NCBI GenBank assembly: GCA_031550125.1
Contig: JAVBOW010000008.1
Coordinates: forward strand, 12,420 to 76,419
Length of the DNA stretch: 64,000 bases
Direction of reading: 5' to 3'
DNA from: JAVBOW01 sp031550125
Lineage (GTDB): Bacteria > Bacteroidota > Bacteroidia > Bacteroidales > Rikenellaceae
Part shown: in pieces, positions 51,432 to 59,959 of the stretch
Layout of the letters: each line of letters begins with the position of its first letter
Position numbering within the stretch: position 1 is the stretch's first letter
The notes under the pieces: model-generated
Told to the model about the DNA's origin: nothing
Seen by the model: only the letters and a program-made list of their open reading frames with translations
The model's database searches: none
Program-made: the position numbers and the translations under genes

Positions 51432-54317
51432 CTATTTGAATCGGATCATAAAATCGACGAGATTTACCGTCGAGGCCAAACCGAGTTTCTTACGCAGGCG
51501 GTAGCGGCCTATCTCCACTCCTTTGAGAGTTATGTTGAGTATGTTGGCTATCTCCTTGGAATTAAGGTTAAGGCGCAGCAGTGCGCAAAATTTAAGATCG
51601 TTAGGTGTAAGGGCCGGATAGGCGGTCTTCAGGTTGCGGAAGAAATGCTCGTGTATGCGGTCGAAATTCTCCTGGAAAACGAGCCAGTCGTCTTCCGACG
51701 TAAGGTTCGAGTCTATCATGGCCGTAAGCCTGTCGTAGTATTTGTTGGGATACTGAGCGCCGAGTTTCTCCTTTTGGACGGTAAGCTCCTCCTTTATGGC
51801 AACCAGCATCTCGTTCTTGCGGATGATGGACATCGCCGACCCGGCCAGCTCTCGACTCTTATGGTTCAGTTCCAGTTCGAGCTTATCGTTCTTGAGTTGC
51901 ATTATGCGGTGTTCATGGCGCTCGGCCTCCTTTTCCCTAAGTTCCATCTGCGTTCGCAGCACTTTCTCCTTGCTGCGGGCTATGTAACGTTCGACGATAA
52001 ACACTGCCAGCACGGCGATCCCCAACGCCACAAGACAATAGAAGACGACGGCCAGGTTGCTCGCGTAAAACGGCGCGCCAACGGTGAAAGAGTAATCCAG
52101 GCGGCCTATTTCCACGCCCAGGTTATCGAAAGCCCTGGCTTGCAGCGTATACTGGCCTTTGCCGAGCCTGGGGAATTCGCGCCACGCCTGAGGCGAGGGG
52201 ACGCTCCACCCATCGCCCGCGCCGCCCAACCGGAAACTGAAAGTCACCCTTTCGCCAGGGTAATGCGGGTATGCGGCGTAAAACGACAGAGTGTTGAAAT
52301 TATGCCTAACGTGCGGAATGTAATCCGGCGATAGAGGCAACAGGCGAGTCTCTTTGCGGTTGTTGGACGATTCGATGCGCTCCATGCCGAGGGTACGGTC
52401 GAATCCCGGGTCGAATATGGGCTTGCGGCGATCGAAAACGGCCACGCCGTTGTTCATGCACATCAGGTGGCGACCGTCGGGCAGGACAAGGATATTCTCA
52501 TCGTTGTCCGGCAGGTTGTCGTACAGAGACGAGAATGGTATCTCCTCGGTTATGCGCACTCCCTCGCGATCGAAACGCGCCATGACGAACTTATCGGGGC
52601 ATATCAACCAATAGATATTGTCGCTCACAGCCACCACGCGGCGCACGGTGCGTAAACGCGAGAGCTGTTCGTTGAGGTATTCGAAGGGCTTTATGGAATC
52701 GGTTATATCGTCGTAAGTATAGAATACGTCGCCGGCGTTGAATACTATCCGGCCCCTTATCCTCATCAGGCTGACGGTGCCGCGTCCTTCGCGCGGCGGC
52801 GCTACGCCGGAATCCCGCCGTTGCAGCCCGGCCGCGTCGGGCTGCAGCATGACGGCGTCTACGGCGTGCGTCAGGGCATCGTCGAGACGTATGCGGTATA
52901 GCCCGTCGTAGAAGTGTTGCGCCCATATCGTCCCCTGCGCGTCTATCTCTATCGAGCGTATAGGGTGCATGAATCCCTCGACGACGTTGCTGAAAACCCA
53001 GCGGCCCGAAGCGTCTTTCCTGTAAATGACAAGATAGGTGTAGGTGGATTGCACAAGCACTTCATGTCCGTGGATAAGTCCCTTGCGTATGCATGTACCG
53101 CCCTTGACTCCGGACACGGAGCGCGCGCCGGCTCCTGCTATCTCGAAAGTACCCTCGTTATTGCCGCAAAACAGCTGGTTGTTGTCCGAAAACAGATCCC
53201 ACGACTGTCCGTCGATAAGTTTCACCGGCGTCTGCACCGGAAGCGAATTCATGTCGGGCGAATAGTAAAGGCCCTGATTGGTTGCCAGATAAATGGCTCC
53301 GTTGCGCAGGGCGGCCGAATAGACATAGCCTATCTGTTGGCGGAAAGAGAAGAGGAAAGTCAGATCGGAATTACTTCTTATATACGATATTCCGTTGTCG
53401 AGCATGGCCCATATATTGTTCATACGGTCGCAGCAAAGGGCAAGGACCGTGTTGTTGGCCAGGCCGGTGGCGGCGTTGATCCTCCACAACAGCTCGCCGC
53501 CGCGTCCGAGGGCATAGATGCCGTCGGAGATCGTCCCTACCACATACGACGAATCGGCCGTCATTACGGCCTTGTTTATCACCGCCTCGCGTAATTTATC
53601 GCCCGCTCCGTCGCTCCATGCGGCGCAGCTGCGGTTACCTTCCGCGGTGGCGAAAATGCCGTCGGCGGCCGAAAAGAGCAACAGACGGCCGTTGCGATAG
53701 GGAAGGATGGACGTGACCGCACTGCGGCCTATCCTGTCCGACGGGATAAGCAGCTCCATATCGGCGCCATCGAGGCGGTAAAGGCCTTTATCCAGAAGAA
53801 AAGCGTACATCTGTCCGCCAACGGCCTCCATATAGGCCAACGTATTGGCAAGCGGGCAAGCTTCCACATTCCGCCCGTCGTAAACGAAATAGCCCGCGAA
53901 GGAACGGAAATATATCCTGCCGCCCAGGGATACTATGCCCCATATCTCATCGTTATGGAAATCGAAACCCCGCACCAGCGCCGACAGCGAAGTGTAGCAC
54001 ATCCGGCCGCAGGCGTCGGCCACGAAATAACCGAATTCCTCGAACGAACCCACATAAACCGTATCGCCCTGGCAATGCACCGAGCGCACTATCCGGTTGC
54101 CGGCCACAGGGTAGAGCTTCCACTCCGAGCCGTTGAAACGCAGCAGCCCGGAGCTGTTGGCGGTGTAGATGTTGCCTTTAGTGTCGGAAGATACCGACCA
54201 ATTACGGCCTGCGGCGGAATAATCGCTTTTATTGAAGTTACTTACATATGGAATTCCTTGCCCCGCGCAGGTGAGCGACGCCAGAATGGATAACAGCAAA
54301 AGCGATGGAAACCTCAT
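51432..54317 (-). CDS. SusR-like sensor/regulator: beta-propeller, membrane helix, LuxR-type HTH
   Basis: A 961-residue regulator. A signal peptide (LLLLSILASLTCAGQG) is followed by a periplasmic beta-propeller of 'two-component regulator propeller' repeats (DTKGNIYTANSSGLLRFNG, YLATNQGLYYSPD, and others), a Y_Y_Y-like domain (about 640-745; RVTFSFRLGGAGDGWSVP), one membrane helix (about 752-778), a coiled-coil (about 780-850) and a C-terminal LuxR/GerE-type helix-turn-helix (about 910-940; NSKEIANILNITLKGVEIGR). There is no kinase or receiver domain, so it is not a hybrid two-component protein but the SusR kind of one-component regulator. It likely senses an oligosaccharide in the periplasm and switches on the PUL. 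The ATG at 54317 is chosen over an upstream in-frame start because it precedes the signal peptide. Confidence 0.88.
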   Translation of the reverse strand: MRFPSLLLLSILASLTCAGQGIPYVSNFNKSDYSAAGRNWSVSSDTKGNIYTANSSGLLRFNGSEWKLYPVAGNRIVRSVHCQGDTVYVGSFEEFGYFVADACGRMCYTSLSALVRGFDFHNDEIWGIVSLGGRIYFRSFAGYFVYDGRNVEACPLANTLAYMEAVGGQMYAFLLDKGLYRLDGADMELLIPSDRIGRSAVTSILPYRNGRLLLFSAADGIFATAEGNRSCAAWSDGAGDKLREAVINKAVMTADSSYVVGTISDGIYALGRGGELLWRINAATGLANNTVLALCCDRMNNIWAMLDNGISYIRSNSDLTFLFSFRQQIGYVYSAALRNGAIYLATNQGLYYSPDMNSLPVQTPVKLIDGQSWDLFSDNNQLFCGNNEGTFEIAGAGARSVSGVKGGTCIRKGLIHGHEVLVQSTYTYLVIYRKDASGRWVFSNVVEGFMHPIRSIEIDAQGTIWAQHFYDGLYRIRLDDALTHAVDAVMLQPDAAGLQRRDSGVAPPREGRGTVSLMRIRGRIVFNAGDVFYTYDDITDSIKPFEYLNEQLSRLRTVRRVVAVSDNIYWLICPDKFVMARFDREGVRITEEIPFSSLYDNLPDNDENILVLPDGRHLMCMNNGVAVFDRRKPIFDPGFDRTLGMERIESSNNRKETRLLPLSPDYIPHVRHNFNTLSFYAAYPHYPGERVTFSFRLGGAGDGWSVPSPQAWREFPRLGKGQYTLQARAFDNLGVEIGRLDYSFTVGAPFYASNLAVVFYCLVALGIAVLAVFIVERYIARSKEKVLRTQMELREKEAERHEHRIMQLKNDKLELELNHKSRELAGSAMSIIRKNEMLVAIKEELTVQKEKLGAQYPNKYYDRLTAMIDSNLTSEDDWLVFQENFDRIHEHFFRNLKTAYPALTPNDLKFCALLRLNLNSKEIANILNITLKGVEIGRYRLRKKLGLASTVNLVDFMIRFK

Positions 54318-54339
54318 ATTTCCTGCAGGGTCTTTTGAA

Positions 54340-54347
54340 CAAAGATA
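54340..54347 (-). promoter_or_regulatory. -7 promoter box of the regulator gene
   Basis: CAAAGATA on the plus strand is TATCTTTG on the minus strand, an exact TAnnTTTG match 22 bases upstream of the regulator ATG. Confidence 0.5.
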
Positions 54348-54697
54348 AAAAATCCTAAAGAAAAAACGCATATAAATCGAAAATTGGATAATGCACAGAT
54401 ACTCTCGCCGAAAACTACAAAAGCATGAATTTATGCTACATGGCAAAAAGCAATTTTGCAGCAAAATGCCGGATGGTTCCGCTGCAAATGTGTACCCCTT
54501 ATTCGGTTTGCCATTTAAGGATTTTAATCTTTGAAAGAACTGATTTACAGCAATCAGAGTACGAAGGTAAGTCTGTTTTCGGGATTATCCAAAGGAGGTG
54601 CGCGACAAATCTTTCCGGTCTGATTCAAATCATGTGGATCATTGGATCTTGCGTATCGACAAATGACCTTGACACAGGCAATTTTGCCACCAAAATA
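54348..54697. other. 350-base AT-rich gap between the PUL and the fulvocin-like cluster
   Basis: The stretch between the regulator promoter and the end of the O-antigen-ligase-type gene holds no convincing gene. A short plus-strand frame (54425-54718) has no family resemblance and is judged spurious. No terminator hairpin for the minus-strand cluster was seen. Confidence 0.5.
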
Positions 54698-56371
54698 CTA
54701 CTTATTAATTATCTGTGAGGCTTCATATCTAAACATCTCGACAGAATAAGATGGGATTTTAACTTTTTTACCCACTATCTCACGCGCCATAGCTTCGGCA
54801 TAAGTATGATTTCCTTGCATTTCGGCAAGTTTCATTAATTTATAGAGAGGATAAAACCTGCATGGTATCATATTGTGCGCAAGACGGTAGCAACTTTCAG
54901 CGCGGTCGTACCTGCCGAGGTTCTGATAATTGTCGCCCAGAAGCATTTGTACATCATAGTCGTTGAGCATGGCGACACAGCGAGTAAGTATGGCGGCGCT
55001 ACGTTCCCATTGCTTCAACCGATTGCACTCCGCGCCGTAGCTGTAGAGGAAATAGGGATTTGATGCGTCGTTGTTGTCCAATTCGTCATAATGGGCCATC
55101 ATACGTTCTGTCTTTACGAATGTTTCGGCAAGGTTATTCCACCTGGTCTCGAAAACCACACTCCTGATCGTGTACCACAACCCCACCATAGCCATACCTC
55201 CTATAGCCGATCGCAACCACCACTTCGGCTTTACCGTAACGGAAGGCGACGAAGCATAACTGGCCAGGCATAGAGCCGTTAAAAGTAGAATGCAGGGATA
55301 GCGGAAAGGATAAGAAAATAGTGAGAATACGGCAATGGAAGCAAGGCACATAAACCATGGAGCGAAAGCCTTACCGCGACGAACGATCGTCCATATTACC
55401 GCGCCCAACAACAACAGCCCCACAATGCCGTATTCCGCCATCATGGCTATGTATTCGCAGAAAGGATGCGCCACGTTGTCGGCCAACATAGCAAAACGGC
55501 TATCGGGATTTTGGGCGAAATATTGCGCCTGCTGTGTCATATACGTCGCCCTGAATGCGCCGCTGCCCAAACCGAAAACGGGAGCTTCGGCCACCATCGA
55601 GGCCGAAACACGCCATACGAGCAACCGCCCCGCAGCGGAATCTTTTTTTACAGCAAAAAGTGCCATACAGACCAACAGAGCCAATCCGGGAAGCGCTATT
55701 TTCAATGCCCTACGCCATTTACAGGATAGCGTTGCGGCATATTTTCCGTAAAGATAAATTCCCGCAACAATCGCGCAGGCCATTATTCCCGCTCGTGAAC
55801 CGGAAGCAATCACGCAAGCACACAGAAATACGGCCGCACTCAACCCCGCAATACGTACGGCGCGACCGCCTGGCAGCAATAGACAGAAAGGCACGCTCGC
55901 AGCCAGGCACGCGGCATAGCCGGCCGGGTTGTCGAAGCTACCGGTAATGTCAGTACTCTTGGTCAAAAAGGATGCATATAACCCATAAATACCCTGAATT
56001 ACCGCAGCCGAGAGTATGGCGAAATGTATGAATTTAGGTCGATTAAATTGTGCTGAGCGAAATATGAAGGATAAAAAAACAAAACAACCCAAGGCCATCA
56101 ACTTAAAACCATCAAACGCGGGTACCATCGAGCGTAAGGCTATGTAGAGTACCAAGGCTGCCACAGACCAATCGGTGAACGAGTCGAACCTAACGCACAA
56201 ATCCTGACCGAGCAGAGTCCAGAGCCCAATGCCCGCAAACGTCCACAAAGCCAAAGTATACCATTTGGGGACGATTTCGGTGTCGGTAAATGACTCCGAC
56301 CGCATAAATATCGCCGCCACAATCGCTAATATGGCAAATATGTAAACTGAAAACGTTGAAATTCGATTCAC
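54698..56371 (-). CDS. O-antigen ligase/polymerase-type membrane protein with C-terminal TPR
   Basis: A 557-residue protein with 10-12 membrane helices in the first about 390 residues, containing the Wzy_C-type block (FDNPAGYAACLAASVPFCLL, ASGSRAGIMACAIVAGIYLY, VFGLGSGAFRATYMTQQAQY, VAHPFCEYIAMMAEYGIVGLLLL), followed by a soluble C-terminus with TPR-like repeats (YDVQMLLGDNYQNLGRYDRAESCYRLA). The family joins or polymerises polysaccharides in the periplasm. In this location, at the downstream end of Cys-rich lipoprotein and thioredoxin genes and without glycosyltransferases nearby, its role is unclear. It is 26 bases after the thioredoxin-like gene. Confidence 0.85.
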   Translation of the reverse strand: MNRISTFSVYIFAILAIVAAIFMRSESFTDTEIVPKWYTLALWTFAGIGLWTLLGQDLCVRFDSFTDWSVAALVLYIALRSMVPAFDGFKLMALGCFVFLSFIFRSAQFNRPKFIHFAILSAAVIQGIYGLYASFLTKSTDITGSFDNPAGYAACLAASVPFCLLLPGGRAVRIAGLSAAVFLCACVIASGSRAGIMACAIVAGIYLYGKYAATLSCKWRRALKIALPGLALLVCMALFAVKKDSAAGRLLVWRVSASMVAEAPVFGLGSGAFRATYMTQQAQYFAQNPDSRFAMLADNVAHPFCEYIAMMAEYGIVGLLLLGAVIWTIVRRGKAFAPWFMCLASIAVFSLFSYPFRYPCILLLTALCLASYASSPSVTVKPKWWLRSAIGGMAMVGLWYTIRSVVFETRWNNLAETFVKTERMMAHYDELDNNDASNPYFLYSYGAECNRLKQWERSAAILTRCVAMLNDYDVQMLLGDNYQNLGRYDRAESCYRLAHNMIPCRFYPLYKLMKLAEMQGNHTYAEAMAREIVGKKVKIPSYSVEMFRYEASQIINK

Positions 56372-56397
56372 CTAAAACCCGAGGCACCTATATTTCA

Positions 56398-57264
56398 TTA
56401 TTCCAGTAATTTATCCAATTCGCTAAGGCACATGGCCGGATCGCCCCGGAAAATAATGGTCCCGCCACGAATAATCACTATTCCGCCCATATCATGGATG
56501 TCGTAAAGTAGCATGTTTTTTAACTCTTCAGAATCAGAGCTTTGAGCATAAGGCAATCCCATTTTTACGATATCTTTACCTGAGACAATCCCTTCATAAT
56601 CGTTATCTGAAGAAATACCCGCCACAAGGAATTTCACACGCGGATCATCGCCGTATTTTTCAAACGCAGGCTTGCTGAACTTTTCTACGTCGAGTCGCGA
56701 ATAACCGTATCCCAGACGAAATAGCTGTATGACAGAATAGCGATCCTCATTCACGTCGAATGCCACGGCGTTACCATCGATGTCTATAAAATCAGGCAGC
56801 GATGCTACCGGCTCGTTTACATTACCTTGCCATGATCCGTAATACACCCTGTTCATATAGGCTTTTTCACCGTCGCACCACAAAAAAAACACGGCCGCGG
56901 CCACTAATACGGCAAACGAAATTTTCAGCCAAACAGGGCGTAACGCATAGATCGCCCATCCGGTCAGCAGTCCGATGATAACCGTAGGAGCAAGAATCAA
57001 TACAGTTCCGACCGATGGAGCGGCGGTGCCGCGTATGGTAAAATAAACAACCCCGATCAATACATAAAATACCCATCCCGATAATAATGCAAGTAACTTC
57101 GCGCTCCGTGAAAGCCTCTCTTTTACCAACAGGCATACGATGTAAGCAATCACGGCGTAAACCAACAATGCACCGGCCAGTGTTAGTGCGTTGGTAATGA
57201 GAGGTGCGCAAATTATGAAAGGGAATAAACCTGCCGCAACAGTAAAAAGAACTCTTGTTTTCAC
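56398..57264 (-). CDS. membrane protein with degenerate C-terminal thioredoxin-like domain
   Basis: A 288-residue protein with four to five membrane helices (about 5-140) and a C-terminal domain of about 140 residues (ASLPDFIDIDGNAVAFDVNE, YSVIQLFRLGYGYSRLDVEK, GGIVIIRGGTIIFRGDPAM). The strand order and the closing IIFRGD match the intact paralogue at 58237, but the CxxC active site is missing: where HCGGC would be, the protein has RLGYGYS. It probably no longer does thiol-disulfide exchange and may bind a partner instead. It follows the fulvocin-like gene by 16 bases. Confidence 0.7.
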   Translation of the reverse strand: MKTRVLFTVAAGLFPFIICAPLITNALTLAGALLVYAVIAYIVCLLVKERLSRSAKLLALLSGWVFYVLIGVVYFTIRGTAAPSVGTVLILAPTVIIGLLTGWAIYALRPVWLKISFAVLVAAAVFFLWCDGEKAYMNRVYYGSWQGNVNEPVASLPDFIDIDGNAVAFDVNEDRYSVIQLFRLGYGYSRLDVEKFSKPAFEKYGDDPRVKFLVAGISSDNDYEGIVSGKDIVKMGLPYAQSSDSEELKNMLLYDIHDMGGIVIIRGGTIIFRGDPAMCLSELDKLLE

Positions 57265-57280
57265 GTTAGATATGTTTTAA

Positions 57281-57970
57281 TTATATACTTTTTTCCCATA
57301 AGCCTTCACATGGGGCAGTCCAGAAATCACCACACCCCCAAGATTTAGCATTACATGCATATGACAAATTGCATATATCATCACTTAACGGGACATAGTC
57401 GCCATTGCAATTACAATCATAATAGTACTCGTTTCCTCCTTCGGAGCGTGTCTTTACATAACTCAAGCGTGACGACAATGTTTCATAGACAATGCCGTTG
57501 TCTTTTTGCAATGACAACGGATTCGGGTCTGCAATAATAACATAAACGGCATTGGTATCCCAGCCAAGTTCATTATAAGCATATTCCTTCCATCGATACA
57601 TAAATTTCTTGAAATCGTCATCTTCATATTGTGACATATCGCCAAATATGAAATCTCTACAATCAATATATTCCAATAGATTTATTAAGTGTTCTGTCTC
57701 GTTTTGGCTCCATTCAAGTGCTAAAACATCTTTAATTTTTTCAACCCAAACCATCTTTCGTTGTTTCGGCGAAAAAGCCCTAAAAATAGCTCGTTGGTAA
57801 TTTCTGTCATATTCAAGAAATTTCGACCGGCTCATATTGGAAATACCCTCCAAATTATCCTGAGTCCACCGGTCTATCTCCTTGTCGCAACTGTAACTCT
57901 TTTCTTTCGTGCAGGCACCTAATATAATCATAGATACCGTCATTATAGTAACAATAAATTTTGCTTTCAT
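57281..57970 (-). CDS. fulvocin C-related Cys-rich lipoprotein, copy B
   Basis: A 229-residue lipoprotein (signal VSMIILGAC, lipobox LGAC). The body has the family pattern YSCDKEIDRWTQDN, ISNMSRSKFLEYDR, AIFRAFSPKQRKMVWVEKI and LALEWSQNETEHL. The last about 45 residues are Cys-rich: six Cys starting with DCNCN and including NLSYAC and the C-terminal PCEG. NCBI-style annotation calls such proteins 'bacteriocin fulvocin C-related' (my recognition from memory). No biological activity is established. The frame opens at 58012, but the ATG at 57970 precedes the signal peptide. It is a paralogue of 59203. Confidence 0.72.
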   Translation of the reverse strand: MKAKFIVTIMTVSMIILGACTKEKSYSCDKEIDRWTQDNLEGISNMSRSKFLEYDRNYQRAIFRAFSPKQRKMVWVEKIKDVLALEWSQNETEHLINLLEYIDCRDFIFGDMSQYEDDDFKKFMYRWKEYAYNELGWDTNAVYVIIADPNPLSLQKDNGIVYETLSSRLSYVKTRSEGGNEYYYDCNCNGDYVPLSDDICNLSYACNAKSWGCGDFWTAPCEGLWEKSI

Positions 57971-58001
57971 GGTTATGAAGTTTTTGTTGTTAACCATTTG
58001 A

Positions 58002-58217
58002 TTATTTAACATGCCCTGTTATTTTGAGCAATTCCACATCATTAGTTGCCGTCGATAGATTTAATGAATACCACTTTATTAAACTCGCCATTCAGGGTTT
58101 TCGCATCAACATTTATCTTGACGACTCCTGTATCGCCAGGCATAATGGGCTGACTGGAAAACTCGGAAGTCAGATAACCGCACGACACATCGATCTTGCA
58201 GATTACCAAAAGGACGT
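58002..58217 (-). pseudogene. DUF1573 remnant, 5'-truncated and frameshifted
   Basis: In the gap between two genes the minus strand reads VCG-type DUF1573 text: KIDVSCGYLTSEFSSQPIMP, then EFNKVVFIKSIDGN and a stop. One base out of frame it continues TNDVELLKITGHVK to a stop at 58002. The intact paralogue at 59960 has KVDVSCGCLTPAFSRQPVMP and NDVELLKITGYIK at the same places. So this is the 3' third of a second DUF1573 gene that lost its 5' end and took one frameshift. It directly follows the thioredoxin-like gene's stop, marking the junction of a tandem duplication. Confidence 0.75.
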
Positions 58218-58236
58218 TAACTTTATATCATACAGC

Positions 58237-59139
58237 TTATTTCCCAACCAATTTATCGAGAAACTTTCGGGCGCGGTCAATATCGCCACGGAAAATCATC
58301 TTGCCATCCAGATCGACGATTATCACCGCAGGAAATTTGTTGACCCCCATTTCTTTCAACGCAGGGTCATCTATATCGACAGAAAGACAAGGGAATGTAT
58401 ATTCTCTCTTTTGCAGTATTTTATTTCCAGTGCAATATGTTTCGCCCTCTTTTTCAATGCGGCAATGAATGCTGTATAAGGCAATTTTTTTATCGTAGCG
58501 ACAACTGTCGAAAAAATTCTGCAAATCAGGAAATTCCGCAAAACACCCACCGCAATGGCTATTCCAGAAGTCAAGCACCAAATATCGATTTTTAAACGCA
58601 CTCAAATCGACCGCAGTGCTGTCCGACGACAGAATGTCTAATAGAGGTATAGGTCGGGGATCGATTCTGCCTGTATAGGTGTCGAAAGAATACTTGTGTA
58701 CCCACAATCCGAAACCAAAATACGAACACCACAAACTGAACAGCATAAAAACCGATGCCAGCGTTATTTTACCCCATGTACATTGGATTCCATAGTATGC
58801 CAATCCTATGAATATTGAGATAATCCGTATTACGAAATCGGGCAAAGAAATTAATGTCCTAATGAATCCGCCATGCATTATAAATCTAAGCACAATATCC
58901 ACGCATGATGTACCTAATAATACCGCTACAACAATAAGCCATGGCTTTACCTGTTTTCCATATTTATTCAAAAAGAATACTGTAAGCAATAGGTATGTTA
59001 TAGAATAAACAAGCATACTCATCGGAAATCCCCTGAGTCCAATAAACTCCACGTACCTGCCTCTTAATGGAACCACTGCACACATCAAAAGAAATGACGA
59101 AAAGAAAGCAAGAAGTACTTTCCAAACAATAGATTTCAT
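58237..59139 (-). CDS. membrane-bound TlpA-like thiol-disulfide oxidoreductase
   Basis: A 300-residue protein with about five membrane helices (about 5-160) and a C-terminal thioredoxin domain: YLVLDFWNSHCGGCFAEFPD with the CxxC pair Cys196/Cys199, LYSIHCRIE, VNKFPAVIIVDLDGKMIFRGD. The redox centre faces the periplasm, so it can reduce or form disulfides in exported Cys-rich proteins such as the adjacent lipoproteins. A MauE/VKOR-like electron partner may be built into the membrane part, but no helix Cys pair is obvious. It lies 63 bases after copy A of the fulvocin-like gene. Confidence 0.8.
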   Translation of the reverse strand: MKSIVWKVLLAFFSSFLLMCAVVPLRGRYVEFIGLRGFPMSMLVYSITYLLLTVFFLNKYGKQVKPWLIVVAVLLGTSCVDIVLRFIMHGGFIRTLISLPDFVIRIISIFIGLAYYGIQCTWGKITLASVFMLFSLWCSYFGFGLWVHKYSFDTYTGRIDPRPIPLLDILSSDSTAVDLSAFKNRYLVLDFWNSHCGGCFAEFPDLQNFFDSCRYDKKIALYSIHCRIEKEGETYCTGNKILQKREYTFPCLSVDIDDPALKEMGVNKFPAVIIVDLDGKMIFRGDIDRARKFLDKLVGK

Positions 59140-59202
59140 ACCTGTTTTATTTTAACAGTTTAATTATGTTTACGTCATGCGATTCTATGCAAGCAATTCT
59201 AT

Positions 59203-59931
59203 TTAATCAGTCGGCCCCATGCCCATGCACATACCATCGCAATCTGACAGTTTAAATGCTCCACACCCAATCCAATAAGATTTGCAATCATACGATATAC
59301 CGCATCCTCCCTCCCCATAATTATCTATACAATCTTTCCATATAAACCCTCCAGATGATTGACTGCAATTACAATCAGGTCCCTCCGCTGTGCCTTCACC
59401 TCTTGTTTTGATTGATCGAATTGATTCTGTGCCAATTTTCTTCCCAACACTAACCACACCTTTTTTATCAAGTAATTTATTGGGATTTACAATAATAGCA
59501 TTTATTAATACATCGGCCCACCCCAAGGACTCCTTAGCATGGTCGACCCATTTATACATAACCACATCAAAACGATCTTTCTCTTCTTCCGATCTATTTT
59601 CACGGAATAATTTTTGATAATCGTTTAAAATGATAGGAAGTTGCTTTATGTGGGTCCGTTCTTCGTTAGTCCAGTTTAGTGACAATACCTCATTAATTTT
59701 ATCTATCCAAATCTGCTTTCGTTGCTCAGGCGAAAAAGCCATGAAAACAGCCTGCTGATATTCCTTGTCATAATCCAGAAACTTCGAGCGACTCATAGTG
59801 GTAATTTCATCCATATTGTTTTTCGTCCACAGATCTATTTCCTTGTTGCAACTATATTGCGTTTCTTTGGTACAGGAACTCAAAAACAACATGGGCGCTA
59901 TCCATGCGACAAAGATAACCTTATTCTTCAT
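59203..59931 (-). CDS. fulvocin C-related Cys-rich lipoprotein, copy A
   Basis: A 242-residue lipoprotein (APMLFLSSC, lipobox). Paralogue of 57281 with the shared pattern YSCNKEIDLWTKNNMDEI, MSRSKFLDYDKEYQQAVF, AFSPEQRKQIWIDKINEVL and SLNWTNEERTHI. The C-terminal about 55 residues contain eight Cys (DCNCS, KDCIDN, GGCGIS, YDCKS, IGCGA, SDCDGMCMG), the number needed for four disulfide bonds as reported for the peptide bacteriocin fulvocin C. The lipid anchor suggests it stays on the membrane unless the tail is cut off. Function is not established. Confidence 0.73.
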   Translation of the reverse strand: MKNKVIFVAWIAPMLFLSSCTKETQYSCNKEIDLWTKNNMDEITTMSRSKFLDYDKEYQQAVFMAFSPEQRKQIWIDKINEVLSLNWTNEERTHIKQLPIILNDYQKLFRENRSEEEKDRFDVVMYKWVDHAKESLGWADVLINAIIVNPNKLLDKKGVVSVGKKIGTESIRSIKTRGEGTAEGPDCNCSQSSGGFIWKDCIDNYGEGGCGISYDCKSYWIGCGAFKLSDCDGMCMGMGPTD

Positions 59932-59959
59932 AATAACAACGTTTTAACTTAGTTATGAT

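Noticed and set aside
51432..54317. Hybrid two-component (HTCS) regulator
   Set aside because: No histidine kinase H/N/G boxes or receiver domain between the membrane helix and the HTH.
54425..54718. 97-codon plus-strand frame in the gap next to the regulator
   Set aside because: No promoter, no family resemblance, overlaps the end of a real minus-strand gene.
58024..58479. 151-codon plus frame
   Set aside because: Antisense to the thioredoxin-like gene and the DUF1573 remnant, both supported by protein similarity.
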